NCBI RefSeq assembly: GCF_011764425.1
Contig: NZ_BLPF01000001.1
Coordinates: 2,657,001 to 2,721,000, forward strand
DNA: 64,000 nucleotides
Direction of reading: 5' to 3'
Source: Phytohabitans houttuyneae
GTDB lineage: Bacteria; Actinomycetota; Actinomycetes; Mycobacteriales; Micromonosporaceae
A program made the position numbers and the translations under genes. Shown piece by piece: positions 26,618 through 36,236 of this stretch. The notes beneath the pieces were generated by a model. That model saw only the letters and a list, made by a program, of their open reading frames with translations. It ran no database searches and was not told the origin of the DNA. The number at the start of each line of letters is the position of its first letter. Within the stretch, counting starts at the first letter, position 1.

Positions 26618-28655
26618 TGAACGCCTCCGGTCAGGTCAACGGCGCAGCGGAAGCCGACGTTCGGCGAGCGGGTCAGCCCGGCGCCGGCGATCAGCAGCTT
26701 GACGGAGACCTCGGGCGGCTGCGGGCCGCCGTCGAGGTACCAGTCGGAACCTTCGGCACGGAAGTCCGCACCACCCTTGAGAATCACGAACCTCGTGCGG
26801 CCGTCGGCGTGCTCGCTCTCGGTCAGCTCCCACACCAGCGGCGCGGTGCGGCGCAGCAGCCCCGCCTCGGCGGCCACCTGCCACTCGTCCTCGGTCGGCA
26901 GCCGCAGCCCGGCCCACGCCGCGTACGCACGCGCGTCAGCCAGGTCCACATTGGTCACCGGCCGGTCGGTCGGGCCCTGCCCGGCGGTGAACCGCTCCGG
27001 GCGCACCGGCCGGTAGCCGGTGGCGACCAGGAACGCCGCGTACTCGCCGTGGGTCACCTCGCGCTCCGCGATCGCGAACGCTCCGAGATGGACGCTGCGG
27101 TGCAGCGTGCCGACGCCGTGCAACCGCGGCGGGAGCGGCTTCCACTCGTCCACATAGGGCGCTTCACCATAAAGACCGGTCTCCCGGACCCGGTGCCGCA
27201 CCACGAGATCCCGTCGCCCACCGTCGAGGGCCAGCATCCCATCCGGTACGACCCGTCGCGGCGGGACGGTCACCGGAACGCGAAGCGCCGCGCGGGCGGG
27301 AAAGCCCGGGTCGCCGCCGGCCGCGGCCTGCCGGCCCGTCCCCCGCCCACGGCGACGGCGGCGATCCCGCCGGCCGCCAGTGGCCCGCCGACCGCCACCT
27401 TCCCGTCGCCGACCGGGGTCACCGCAAGCGGCTCGCCGGTCAGCAGGTCGACGAAGCCGGGTGCCGCGCCGGTGACCAGCCACGGGCCGTCCACGTCGCC
27501 GCCCCGGTTCACGACGGTCCACAGCGGCTGTCCTTCGTGGACCCAGCGGGACGCGTACACGTCGCCGCCGGCGTGGTCGGCGAGCGGCGTCCAGTCTTCC
27601 GACCGCAGCCACTCGGCATGGCTGCGGTGCACCCGCCGCATCGCCCGCAGCACCGAGCGGTCCCGCTCGCTCCAACCGACCCAGACGCCGAAGACGCTCT
27701 CCCACACGAGGATGCCGGTGCCGTTGAGCCACGCGGAGTGCAGCTCGTCGAGGTGGCTGCGGTGCCACCGGCGGGTGTGGTGCAGCACGTGCCGGCGCTC
27801 GAACCACTTGGCCCGCAGGACGCCCGGCACCTCTGAGTCGGCAAACCACTGCGCCCACGACATCGCGTGGTCCTCGACGCGCGCGAGCGGTACCCGCGAC
27901 TCCCCGGCCAGCACGACGTGCGGCGGCAGCGCGGCGCGCAGCTTGCCGGCACCCTCCTTGAGCGTGTCGAGGAAGACCCCGTCGGCGCCCAGCCAGGTGA
28001 CGATCGCCGCCACCGCCTCCTCGTCTTCCACCGCCTCGCGGCGGGTGCCGGTGTCCCACGGGTTGTAGTCGACGAAGACGCGTACGCCGCGGGCCTGGAA
28101 CGCGCGCACCACCTCGGGCAGCTCGGGCACGTCGCGGTAGAAGTCGAACTGGTTGCGGTCGTCGAGGCCGATGATCGGGTACGCGTGCCAGAGCACCACA
28201 CCGTCGAAGCCGCCGAAGTCGCGTTCGGCCCCGTCCAGAAAGGCGTCCACGGTGAACGCGCCGCGCTCGTGGTCGTACAGCGTCTCGTCCCACAGCCAGG
28301 CGAGGCAGACGCTCAGGCAGTCGCCGGGCACCTCGTCGTAGTGCCGCCCGTCGTAGCCGAGCCGCCGCCGCGCGTCCGCCCGCCACTCGGTGAGCCGCTC
28401 CCGCCAGGCTGGCCAGAGCGCCGGGTCGTCCGGAGCCGCGAAGATCTTCGCCTCGTCCAGCTCGTCGAGGCGGGCGCCGAGCACCTCGGTCGGCCGGTCG
28501 ATCGGCCGCGGCACGTACGGGTTGAAGCTCACCGCCTGATGGTTCGCTCGCTCGTGCGGCGCTGAAGGCGACGTCTTCCCTCGCGACCCCGAAACCCCGA
28601 CTTCGTCGGCGGGGCCACTCGGTCCAGACGCCGCCGCGCCAACGCGCTCGCTCAC
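26614..28655 (-). CDS. Glycoside-hydrolase-like barrel fused to an FGE/SUMF1-fold domain (apparent frameshift)
   Basis: About 680 residues, cytoplasmic by sequence. Residues about 45-460 read like a (beta/alpha)8 protein: [33 protein letters not shown] and [12 protein letters not shown] are strand-like with acidic residues; the family is not identified. The C-terminal 180 residues have the formylglycine-generating-enzyme fold ([57 protein letters not shown]), but the two catalytic cysteines of true FGE are not seen, so it is probably structural or sugar-binding. The frame breaks at five C (27340-27344). The GTG at 28655 overlaps the ribokinase stop; a second GTG at 28532 ([12 protein letters not shown]) would skip an odd 41-residue head and may be the real start. 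Confidence 0.72.
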
Positions 28656-29533
28656 GAGAGGGCCTCGATCTCGGCGCGGGTGGGCAGCGAGCTTGAAGCG
28701 CCGGGCCGGGTGGCGCAGACGGCACCGGCCGCGCAGGCCCAGCGGACCGCCTCCTCGACCGGCCGTCCCTCCGCCCAGGCGACCGCGAGCGCACCGGTGA
28801 ACGCGTCACCCGCCGCCGTCGTGTCCACCGCCGTCACCGCCGGCGCGGCGACGTCGAGCCGCAGCCCGTCGCGGTCGGCGTAGGCGGCGCCCCGGGCGCC
28901 GAGGGTCATCACCACGCGGGGTACCAGGTCGAGCAGGTCGCCGGGCTCGGCGGGGCGGCCGGCGAGCACCTCGGCCTCGCCCTCGTTGACCACGAGCAGA
29001 TCCACCGTCGACAGCACCGCGGCCGGCAGTGTGCGGGCCGGCGCGGCGTTGAGCACCACGACGGTGCCGTTCGCCCGGGCGGTCGCGGCCGCCTCGGCCA
29101 CCGTCTCCACCGGGATCTCCAGCTGGCACAGCAGCACGTCGGCCCGGGCGACCTCGGCCCGGTCCTCGGGCGACAGGCCGGCGAGCGCCGCGTTGGCGCC
29201 GGGCGCGACAACGATGAGGTTTTCCGCGTGCTGGTCCACCGCGATCAGCGCGACGCCGGACGGGCCGGGCACGGTGCGCAGCCGGCTCACGTCGACGTCC
29301 GCCGCGACCAGGTTGTCCCGCTGGGGGCGGGCGAAGTCGTCGTCGCCGACCGCGCCGACGAAGCTGACCCGACCGCCGGCACGCGCCGCCGCGACCGCCT
29401 GGTTGGCGCCCTTGCCGCCCGGCACGGTCGTGAACTCGCCGCCGAGCACCGTCTCCCCGGGGCGGGGCAGGGCCGGCGCGGTCACCACGAGGTCGAGGTT
29501 GGCGCTGCCCACCACGACCACCCGCGCGGTCAT
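28652..29533 (-). CDS. rbsK: Ribokinase (PfkB family)
   Basis: A 293-residue carbohydrate kinase. [20 protein letters not shown], the PfkB signature [16 protein letters not shown], and the catalytic [17 protein letters not shown] with its base aspartate identify a ribokinase-type enzyme that phosphorylates ribose (or a related sugar) at O5. Placed after two ADP-ribosylglycohydrolase genes, it could phosphorylate ribose freed by them. ATGA overlap with the gene before and GTGA with the gene after. A close paralogue is at 38003-38901. Confidence 0.92.
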   Translation of the reverse strand: MTARVVVVGSANLDLVVTAPALPRPGETVLGGEFTTVPGGKGANQAVAAARAGGRVSFVGAVGDDDFARPQRDNLVAADVDVSRLRTVPGPSGVALIAVDQHAENLIVVAPGANAALAGLSPEDRAEVARADVLLCQLEIPVETVAEAAATARANGTVVVLNAAPARTLPAAVLSTVDLLVVNEGEAEVLAGRPAEPGDLLDLVPRVVMTLGARGAAYADRDGLRLDVAAPAVTAVDTTAAGDAFTGALAVAWAEGRPVEEAVRWACAAGAVCATRPGASSSLPTRAEIEALS

Positions 29534-30915
29534 GATGACTCCTTCCGTTCGCGACCGCGGGGCTCGGTCGCTGGCGCTCCCTCACTCCTCGCGCTCACCG
29601 TGCTTGCCTTTCGTGACTGCGGGGCGCTCACCGGGACGATCTCCGCCGTGCGCCGGGCCAGCTCCTCGAACGTCACGCCGTCGAAGCCGGCGATGCTGCT
29701 GCGCAGCCGCCCTCGCAGCGGTGCGGTCCACTCCGGACGGATCGCCGAGGCGCCGCTCAGCGCACCGAGGATCGAGCCGACCGTGGCCCCGTTGGAGTCG
29801 GTGTCCCAGCCGCCGCTCACGACCGCGCAGACGCCCTTGTCGAAGTCGCCGCCGCTGTGCGCGAGCGCGGCGGCCACCAGCGCGGCGTTGTTGCGGGCGT
29901 GCACCCAGTGCAGGTGGCCGTGGCGCTTTTCGAGGGCGTCGAGCACCGAGTCCCAGTCGCCGGACAGTGCCCGCGCCTCGGTGACCGCCGCCGCGAACGG
30001 GCCGCCCGGTAGCACGGACTCGCCCGCGTCCAGTACCTCGTCCACGGTGGACGCCACGACGGCGGTGGCGGTCATGGCGGCCACCCACATCGCCCCCGCG
30101 ACGCCGTCGCCGACGTGGCTGACCACCGCGTCCCGGTACGCCAGCGCCGCTGCCGCGCGTGGCCGACCCGGCGAGGCCCAGCCGTACGCGTCGGTGCGGA
30201 TCTGCGCGCCGATCCACTCGCGGAACGGGTTGTGGTGCCGGGCGGTCGCCGGCGGCGCCAGGCCGAGCAGCAGGTTGCGGTACGCCGCCCGCTCGGCGGT
30301 GAAGACCCGCCCGGCCGGCAGCTGGTCCAGCCACGCCTGTGCCACGTCCGCGCTGGTGAAGTCGCGCCCGTGTGTCTCCAGCAGGTGGAGCGCGAGGAGG
30401 GCGAAGTTGAGGTCGTCGTCCTCGGGAGTGCCGTCGATGTTTTCCGCGAGGCTGTTGACGGCGCTGCGGCGGTTCCACGGCCAGCGCCCGGCCACGTCCG
30501 GCGGGAGCCCTTCGGCGGTGAAGTACCCGGACAGCGGCCAACGGCCGGTCACGGTGAGGATCTCCCGTATCCCGCGGCGGGGAATCTTCTCCACCGGCTT
30601 GCCGAGCACGCACCCCACGGCCCGCCCGGTCCACGCGCCGAGCAGCCGGTCGTGGTCGGTGCGCCCGCCGGTGCCGTCCTCCGGCGTCACGCCGAGCGGC
30701 GGGGTCGCCGGCGCCGGTACGGCGTCGAGCAGCTCCAGGGCCAGGGCACGCAGCGAGGGGTCGCCGGGCACCGAGGCGCCCTCGACCGGCGCCGCCAGCG
30801 CACCGCCCGCCGCCGCCCAGCGCGCCTCCACTTCGGACACGTCGTGCCCCTCGTCGCGCTGCGCCATCAGCTCGTACGGCAGCAGCTCCTCAGGGAGCGT
30901 CCAGGTCAGCCTCAC
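29530..30915 (-). CDS. ADP-ribosylglycohydrolase family protein, long form
   Basis: A 461-residue member of the DraG/ARH superfamily. The catalytic helical domain starts near residue 85 (DRLLGAWTGRAVGCVLGKPV). Both metal-binding clusters are present: DGTPEDDDLNFALL (about 165) and GGWDTDSNGATVGSI (about 375), which place two Mg ions at the ribosyl bond. The first 80 residues (VRLTWTLPEELLPYELM) are an extra N-terminal part of unknown role. GTG start at 30915, overlapping the previous stop (GTGA). Family members split N-, O- or S-linked ADP-ribose or related ribosides. The last 30 residues are charged and look like non-conserved read-in sequence. Confidence 0.88.
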   Translation of the reverse strand: MRLTWTLPEELLPYELMAQRDEGHDVSEVEARWAAAGGALAAPVEGASVPGDPSLRALALELLDAVPAPATPPLGVTPEDGTGGRTDHDRLLGAWTGRAVGCVLGKPVEKIPRRGIREILTVTGRWPLSGYFTAEGLPPDVAGRWPWNRRSAVNSLAENIDGTPEDDDLNFALLALHLLETHGRDFTSADVAQAWLDQLPAGRVFTAERAAYRNLLLGLAPPATARHHNPFREWIGAQIRTDAYGWASPGRPRAAAALAYRDAVVSHVGDGVAGAMWVAAMTATAVVASTVDEVLDAGESVLPGGPFAAAVTEARALSGDWDSVLDALEKRHGHLHWVHARNNAALVAAALAHSGGDFDKGVCAVVSGGWDTDSNGATVGSILGALSGASAIRPEWTAPLRGRLRSSIAGFDGVTFEELARRTAEIVPVSAPQSRKASTVSARSEGAPATEPRGRERKESS

Positions 30916-32044
30916 GACAGTCCCTTGAAGCGGTCGGCGCGGCGGGCGAAGCGGTCGGCGTCCGCGGCGTACACCTCGGCGGCGACGGCGGCCAGCACCC
31001 GCGCCGGCTCCGCGAGGTCCACCCTGGACGCCTCGGCCACGGCGGTGGCCCACTCGGCGGGGACGGCCGGCGCGCCCCCAGCGCGCCGGCTATCGCCCCC
31101 GCCATGGTGGCGGTCGAATCGGCGTCCCGGCCGTAGTTGACCGCCCCCAGAACCGCTTCCCGGTATCCCCCGTCGGCGATGACGAGCATGCCGAGCGCGA
31201 CCGGCAGCTCCTCGATGGAGTGCAGCCGGCTCGGGCGCCGTGCCCCGAGCCCCGGGTTGCGGTAGTCCTCACCCACCGTGTCGTACGGCGCCACCGCGGC
31301 ACGCAGCGCGGGGATGGCGGAACGTGTCGCCTCGTACCCCCTGGCCTCCTGGACCACCGCGACGATCGCGGCGCGCGTCCCGTCCCGGGCCAGGTCGAGC
31401 GCCGCGTCCACGACGTCGCCGGCGGTCGCACCCGGCGCCATCGCGGCGGCCACCGCGGCGGCGAACACCGCGGCCGCCTCGCGGCCGTAACTGTGCTGGT
31501 GCGCGCCGCCGATCTCGACGGCCTCGGCGTACGCGCCGGCCGGGTCGCCCGCGTTGACGACGCCGACCGGTGCCATGTACATCGCGGCGCCGCAGTTGAC
31601 GATGTTGCCCACGCCCGCCTCGCGCGGGTCGGCGTGCGCGTGGTGCAGGCGGGTTACGAGCCACCGTTCGGCGGCCGCGAGGCGGTGGAAGGCCACCGCC
31701 TCGCGCTCCAGGTCGGGTATCCAGACCTCCCGCTCGATCAGGTCGGGCACGAGCAGCTCGGCGACGTCGTACGCGTCGAGGTGGTCGCGCTTCTTCGCGT
31801 AGGCCCGGACCAGCGCGTGGGTCATCAACGTGTCGTCGGTGATGTGCCCGTCGCCCTTGTGGTACGGGGCGAGCGGCCGGTTGGTGGCCCAGTTCTCGTG
31901 GAACGGGGGCACGATGCCGTCCACCCAGCCGCCGTACCGCGTCCGGATCTCTTCGGGAAGGGCCGTCTCGGTGGCACCGCCGAGGGCATCGCCCACCGCG
32001 GCGCCGACGAGGCAGCCGACCGACTTGTCGAGCAGTGTGCTCAT
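30912..32044 (-). CDS. ADP-ribosylglycohydrolase family protein, short form (apparent frameshift)
   Basis: About 377 residues covering the whole DraG-type fold. N-terminal VGCLVGAAVGDALGGATETA, first metal cluster GHITDDTLMTHALVRAYAKK (about 65), and second metal cluster NYGRDADSTATMAGAIAGAL (about 310) are intact. The frame breaks at five C (31075-31079); with one more it reads APAVPAEWATAVAEASRVDL and ends RFKGLS at 30912. It starts two bases after the binding-protein stop. Two family members in one importer operon suggest sequential or parallel cleavage of imported ribosides. Confidence 0.87.
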
Positions 32045-32046
32045 GG

Positions 32047-33321
32047 TTACCTCAGTACCTGCTTCCCACCATCGACGAGCTGCGTGCCCAGCTCATCCAG
32101 CGTGATCTTGTTGGCGAAGTACTGCTGGAGCGCTGGCGTCGCGTACTTCGTCTTCCACTCCGGGTACCCGCTGACCGTCTGGAACGGCGCGATCGTCAGG
32201 TCGCCGGCGCTGGCCACCGCCACGTCCCAGCCCTGCTTGCCGCCGGTCGCCTTGACCAGCTCCTCGCCGGCCTTCTTGCCGGTCGGCACGAGCCAGTCGC
32301 CCTGGGCGAGGCGAGCCTGGTTGGCGGGGTTGAGGAAGTACTCGACGAACTGCGCCGCCTGCTTCTTGCCCTCCGAGTCCTCGGAGATGGACAGGGTCTG
32401 CGGGTTGGCCGCCTGGTTGGCCGACGTGCCCTTGACCGGCGGCAGCGTCACCCACTCGAAGCCGGCCGGAGCCTGCTCCACCATCTGCTGGCGCAGGTAC
32501 ACGCCGCCGGGCAGCATCGCGTACTTGCCGGCGAAGAAGCCGGGCAGCGGGTCGGTGCCGCCCATGCCGACCGCGTCCGGCGAGGCGGTCTTCGACACGT
32601 AGATCATGTCGTGGATCCGGCGCGGGATCTCCTTCTCCGCGTCGCCGACCTTCACCTCGGTCTTGCCGCCCTCGGTGTAGAAGAACTTGCCGTCGAAGTT
32701 GAGCGACAGGTTCATCACCCGGTTGGTCGGCGACTTGAGCGCCCACGCGACGCCGTACGTGCCGCCCTTGGTGAGCTTCTGCGCGTTGGACTGGAACTCG
32801 TCCCAGGTCCACGCCTGGCCCGCGGCCGGCACTGTCACACCGGCGGCATCGAGCAACTTTTTGTTCGCGAGGACGACCTGCGACTCCAGCAGGAACGGCG
32901 CGCCGATCACCTTGCCGTCGACCGTGACGGTGTCCCAGATGCCCTGCTGGATCTCCGCCTTGAAGTCGTCACTCAGCAGCCCGGACAGGTCGGCCAGGTA
33001 CCCCTGCTTCGCGAACTCGCCGATCGACGCGCTCTCGTACTGGAAGATGTCCGGCGCGTCCCCGCCCTCGAATGAGGTGAGCAGCTGGTCGTGCACGGAG
33101 TTCCAGTCGCCCTGCACGTACTCGACCTGGATGTCGGTGTGCTCGGCGTTCCACTTGTCGACCAGCTCGCGGTTGGCGGCCAGCGACTCCTTCTGCCACG
33201 CCAGGCTCAGGAAGCGGAGCTTGACGGGGCCGCTGCTGGTCTCCTCGTCGTCCCCTCCGCTGCCGCATCCGGACAGTCCAATGAGGAGCGCCGCGGACAC
33301 GGCGACCAACTTTCTCAACAT
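32047..33321 (-). CDS. ABC sugar transporter substrate-binding lipoprotein
   Basis: A 424-residue extracellular solute-binding protein, family 1 (MalE-like). The lipoprotein signal LLIGLSGCGSGG puts the lipidated Cys at about residue 21. KLRFLSLAWQKESLAANREL, GGDAPDIFQYESASIGEFAK and AKQGYLADLSGLL are typical of the family. The ligand is not deducible; by context it is a sugar or riboside. It begins 12 bases after the second permease gene. Confidence 0.92.
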   Translation of the reverse strand: MLRKLVAVSAALLIGLSGCGSGGDDEETSSGPVKLRFLSLAWQKESLAANRELVDKWNAEHTDIQVEYVQGDWNSVHDQLLTSFEGGDAPDIFQYESASIGEFAKQGYLADLSGLLSDDFKAEIQQGIWDTVTVDGKVIGAPFLLESQVVLANKKLLDAAGVTVPAAGQAWTWDEFQSNAQKLTKGGTYGVAWALKSPTNRVMNLSLNFDGKFFYTEGGKTEVKVGDAEKEIPRRIHDMIYVSKTASPDAVGMGGTDPLPGFFAGKYAMLPGGVYLRQQMVEQAPAGFEWVTLPPVKGTSANQAANPQTLSISEDSEGKKQAAQFVEYFLNPANQARLAQGDWLVPTGKKAGEELVKATGGKQGWDVAVASAGDLTIAPFQTVSGYPEWKTKYATPALQQYFANKITLDELGTQLVDGGKQVLR

Positions 33322-33333
33322 GGGGGTGTACTC

Positions 33334-34166
33334 CTAACCCTTGACGGCACCAGCGAGCGACCCGGACGTCAGCCGGCGCTGCAGGAATGCGAAGAAGAGA
33401 AGGCTCGGGATGGTCGCCATCAGCGAACCGGCGGCGAGGGGTCCGAGCCGCGCGATGCCCTCGACCCCGACGAACCGGGCCAGCGTCACCGGCAGGGTCG
33501 CGAGGTCAGGGCTCTTGAGCAGGACGAGCGCGAAGAAGAACTCGTTCCACGCGGAGATGAAGGCGAACAGGGACGTGGCCACCACGCCGGGGCGAGCAGC
33601 GGGGCGACCACCCGGCGCAGCGTCTGCAGCCGGGTGGCGCCGTCCACGGCGGCGGCCTCCTCCAGCTCGCGCGGGATGTTGCGGACGAAGCCCTGCAGCA
33701 TCCACAGCGCGAACGGGAGTGCCCACACGACGTAGACCAGGACGAGGCCGGCGTGGGTGTTGACCAGTTCGACCTGTCGGAGGATGAGAAAAAGCGGGAT
33801 AACCAGCAGCACGAACGGGAACAGCTGGGACAGCAGCACCCACCCGAGCGCGACGGTGCCGAGCCGGGTCTTGAAGCGGGCCAGCGCGTACGCGGCGGGC
33901 AGCGCCACGAGCACGGTCAGCACCGCCGTCGCGAGCGACACCTGCAGGCTGTTGAGCGCGGCGCGGCCGAGCTCCTGCTCGGTGAACGCCTCGACGTAGT
34001 TGTCCAGCGTGGGGTTGTGCGGCACGAGCGTGGGGTGGATCTCCACCATCTCGCGCGGCGGCTTGAAGCTCGTCGAGAGCATCCAGACGAGCGGGAAGCC
34101 GAGGAAGACCATGTAGCCCAGCAACGCGATGTACTGGAACGTTTTCGTCGTCCGGCTGGCTTTCAT
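33334..34166 (-). CDS. ABC sugar permease, MalG-like (apparent frameshift)
   Basis: About 277 residues with six membrane helices. It starts MKASRTTKTFQYIALLGYMV. The EAA loop EEAAAVDGATRLQTLRRVVA, which docks the ATPase, is at about 190. The frame breaks within four G (33589-33592, plus strand); one more base gives APGVVATSLFAFISAWNEFF and the normal C-terminus SLAGAVKG. No ATPase gene is in the operon, so a shared MsiK-like ATPase elsewhere in the genome probably energises it, as is usual in actinobacteria. ATGA overlap with the first permease gene. Confidence 0.88.
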
Positions 34167-35062
34167 GCGTTCGCCTCCCGCAGCCGGCGCCGCAGGTACA
34201 GCGCGAGGAGGGCGACGATGATGACCACCATCACGTTGCCGAGCGCGGCGGCGTAGCCGTAGTTGCCGTAGCGGAACGCCTCCTCGTACGCGAAAAGCAT
34301 CGGCAGCATCGTCCGGCCACCCGGCCCGCCCGCGGTGAGCACGTAGACGAGGCCGAACGAGTTGAAGTTCCAGATGAAGTCGAGTGAGGTGATGGCGATG
34401 ATGACCGGCATCAGGTTGGGGACCGTGACGCTGCGGAAGCGCTGCCACGTCGACGCGCCGTCCACCGCGGCCGCCTCGTGCAGCTCGCGCGGCACACCTT
34501 GCAGGCCGGCGAGGAGCACGATCGTGGTCTGCGGCATGCCGGCCCAGACGCCGACGACGATGACCGCGGGCAGCGCGGTGCTGAAGTCGCCGAGCCAGTT
34601 GTGCTGCAGCCCTTCCGCGCCGCCGCGGTAGAGCACCTCGTTGAGCAGGCCGGCGTCCGGGTGGTAGACGAGCCGCCACATGATGCCGACGATCACCGGC
34701 GGCATCGCCCACGGCACCAGCGCCATCACCCGCGCGAAGCCACGGAAGCGCAGCGGCTGGTCCAGCAGCAGCGCCAGACCCAGCGCGAGGACGAACTGGA
34801 TGATCGTCACCCCGAACGCCCACACCAGCCCGATCCGGAACGCGCTCCAGAACAGCTCGTCGCTCATCAGCTCGCGGTAGTTTTCGACGCCCGTGAAGCT
34901 GGTGTCGACGTTGCGGCCGGCGCGGGCATCGGTGAAGCCGAGGTAGATGCCGCGCAGCAGCGGTACCACCGAGAGGACGAGCACCGGCAGGAGCGCGGGC
35001 AGCAGCAGGAGGTAGACCGTCGTCCGGTCCGACCGCCGCCGCGCCTCCGCAAACGTCGTCAT
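34163..35062 (-). CDS. ABC sugar permease, MalF-like
   Basis: A 299-residue inner-membrane protein with six helices; the first is LLLLPALLPVLVLSVVPLLR and the EAA loop is EAAAVDGASTWQRFRSVTVP at about 205. Pairs with the MalG-like permease to form the channel. ATG overlaps the LacI stop (ATGA). Confidence 0.93.
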   Translation of the reverse strand: MTTFAEARRRSDRTTVYLLLLPALLPVLVLSVVPLLRGIYLGFTDARAGRNVDTSFTGVENYRELMSDELFWSAFRIGLVWAFGVTIIQFVLALGLALLLDQPLRFRGFARVMALVPWAMPPVIVGIMWRLVYHPDAGLLNEVLYRGGAEGLQHNWLGDFSTALPAVIVVGVWAGMPQTTIVLLAGLQGVPRELHEAAAVDGASTWQRFRSVTVPNLMPVIIAITSLDFIWNFNSFGLVYVLTAGGPGGRTMLPMLFAYEEAFRYGNYGYAAALGNVMVVIIVALLALYLRRRLREANA

Positions 35063-36089
35063 TGGACACTGCCGCTCGACGCGCGGACAGCCAGGCTCGG
35101 CGCGACGTGCTCGCGGCGAGGCGCGAGCGTGCCGTCCGCGATGCGGTCGAGCAGCAGGCCGGCGGCGAGCTGCCCGCGCTCGGCGGAGCCGAGCGAGACG
35201 GACGAGATCTGCGGAAACGACATCTGCGCCAGCTCGGTGTCGTCCATGCCCACGAGCGCGACGTCCTCGGGCACGCGGCGGCCGGCGACCAGCAGCGCGT
35301 GCAGGGCACCGACCGCGATGAGGTCGTTGGCGCAGACGATGGCGTCCGGGTCGGTCCGGGCGAGCAGGCGCTCGGCGGCGGCCCGCCCCGCCGCGTACTG
35401 GAAGTCGCCGACCTCGACCATCGCCGGATCCACTGCCAGCCCGTGGCGCGCCATCGCCGCGCGGAAGCCGGCGTCGCGGGCGGCGCCGGGCACCGTGTCC
35501 AGCGGGCCATTCACAAACCCGATCCGGGTACGGCCGGCGCCGACCAGGTGGTCGACGGCGAGCGCGACACCGGTGCGCGAGTCGGCCCGCACGTTGTCGA
35601 CGGGCACGTCTTCGGGCAGCTGGCCGACCACCACCACCGGCACCGGGCTGGCGGTGAGCGCCTCCACGTGCACGTCGGTGATGCGGATCGGAGAAATGAT
35701 CATGCCATCGACGTAACGGTGGGCGAGGCGGCGCAGTAACGCGGTCTCGCCGGCCACGTCACCGCCCGTGGCGTGCACCAGAAGCTGATGTCCCGACTCG
35801 GCGACCACGGCCTCGATTGCCCGCATCATCGCCACGTACACCGGGTTGCCGATGTCCTCGACGGCGAGCGCGATGAGGCCGGTCCGCTGCGACTGCAGGG
35901 AGCGGGCGATCGCGTTCGGCACGTACCCGACCGCGGCCGCCGCCTCCCGTACCCGCCGGGTGGTCTCGGGGCTACCGCCGATCCCGTTGAGCACCCGCGA
36001 GGCCGAGGCGATCGACACCCCGCCCGAGCGGCGACGGTGTGCACCGTCGGCCGACCGTCGGCAGCATCCTGTAAACGTTTACGCCCCAC
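35059..36089 (-). CDS. LacI family transcriptional regulator (apparent frameshift near N-terminus)
   Basis: About 343 residues. The N-terminal LacI helix-turn-helix is TVHTVAARAG-VSIASASRVLNG, interrupted by loss of one base in four C at 36018-36021; the two halves join exactly at the turn. Residues after 65 (RTGLIALAVEDIGNPVYVAM) form the sugar-binding periplasmic-protein-like domain. The GTG at 36089 (MGRKRLQDAADGRPTV) is the start that gives a complete HTH. The codons just after it lie inside a palindromic LacI-type operator, so the gene should repress itself and the ten overlapping genes after it. Its stop overlaps the first permease start. Confidence 0.88.
36070..36083. promoter_or_regulatory. 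LacI-family operator 1 (inside the regulator's first codons)
   Basis: TGTAAACGTTTACG, with the perfect 12-bp palindrome GTAAACGTTTAC at 36071-36082 and the central CG typical of LacI/CcpA-type sites. It lies over codons 3-7 of the regulator gene on the minus strand. Confidence 0.75.
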
Positions 36090-36112
36090 AGGCGCTACCT
36101 CCGAACCTCAGC

Positions 36113-36126
36113 TGTAAACGTTTTCA
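36113..36126. promoter_or_regulatory. LacI-family operator 2
   Basis: TGTAAACGTTTTCA, near-palindromic, 43 bases from operator 1 (start to start, about four helical turns), upstream of the regulator. Two in-phase sites permit looping or cooperative binding. Confidence 0.75.
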
Positions 36127-36192
36127 AGAGCCTGCCTCTTGATCACCCTCCGCGTCAACCCCTCGTTACGATCTCGTTTCCAAGCCGTCCGC

Positions 36193-36227
36193 GCGGGACC
36201 GGCCGGACGGTGCCCGGCCGGTCCCGC
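36193..36227 (-). terminator. Hairpin terminator after the serine hydrolase gene
   Basis: A perfect 14-bp stem (GCGGGACCGGCCGG, 36193-36206, with 36214-36227) and seven-base loop, ten bases past the stop codon. It separates this gene from the LacI operon promoter. Confidence 0.7.
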
Positions 36228-36236
36228 CGCGTGGTG

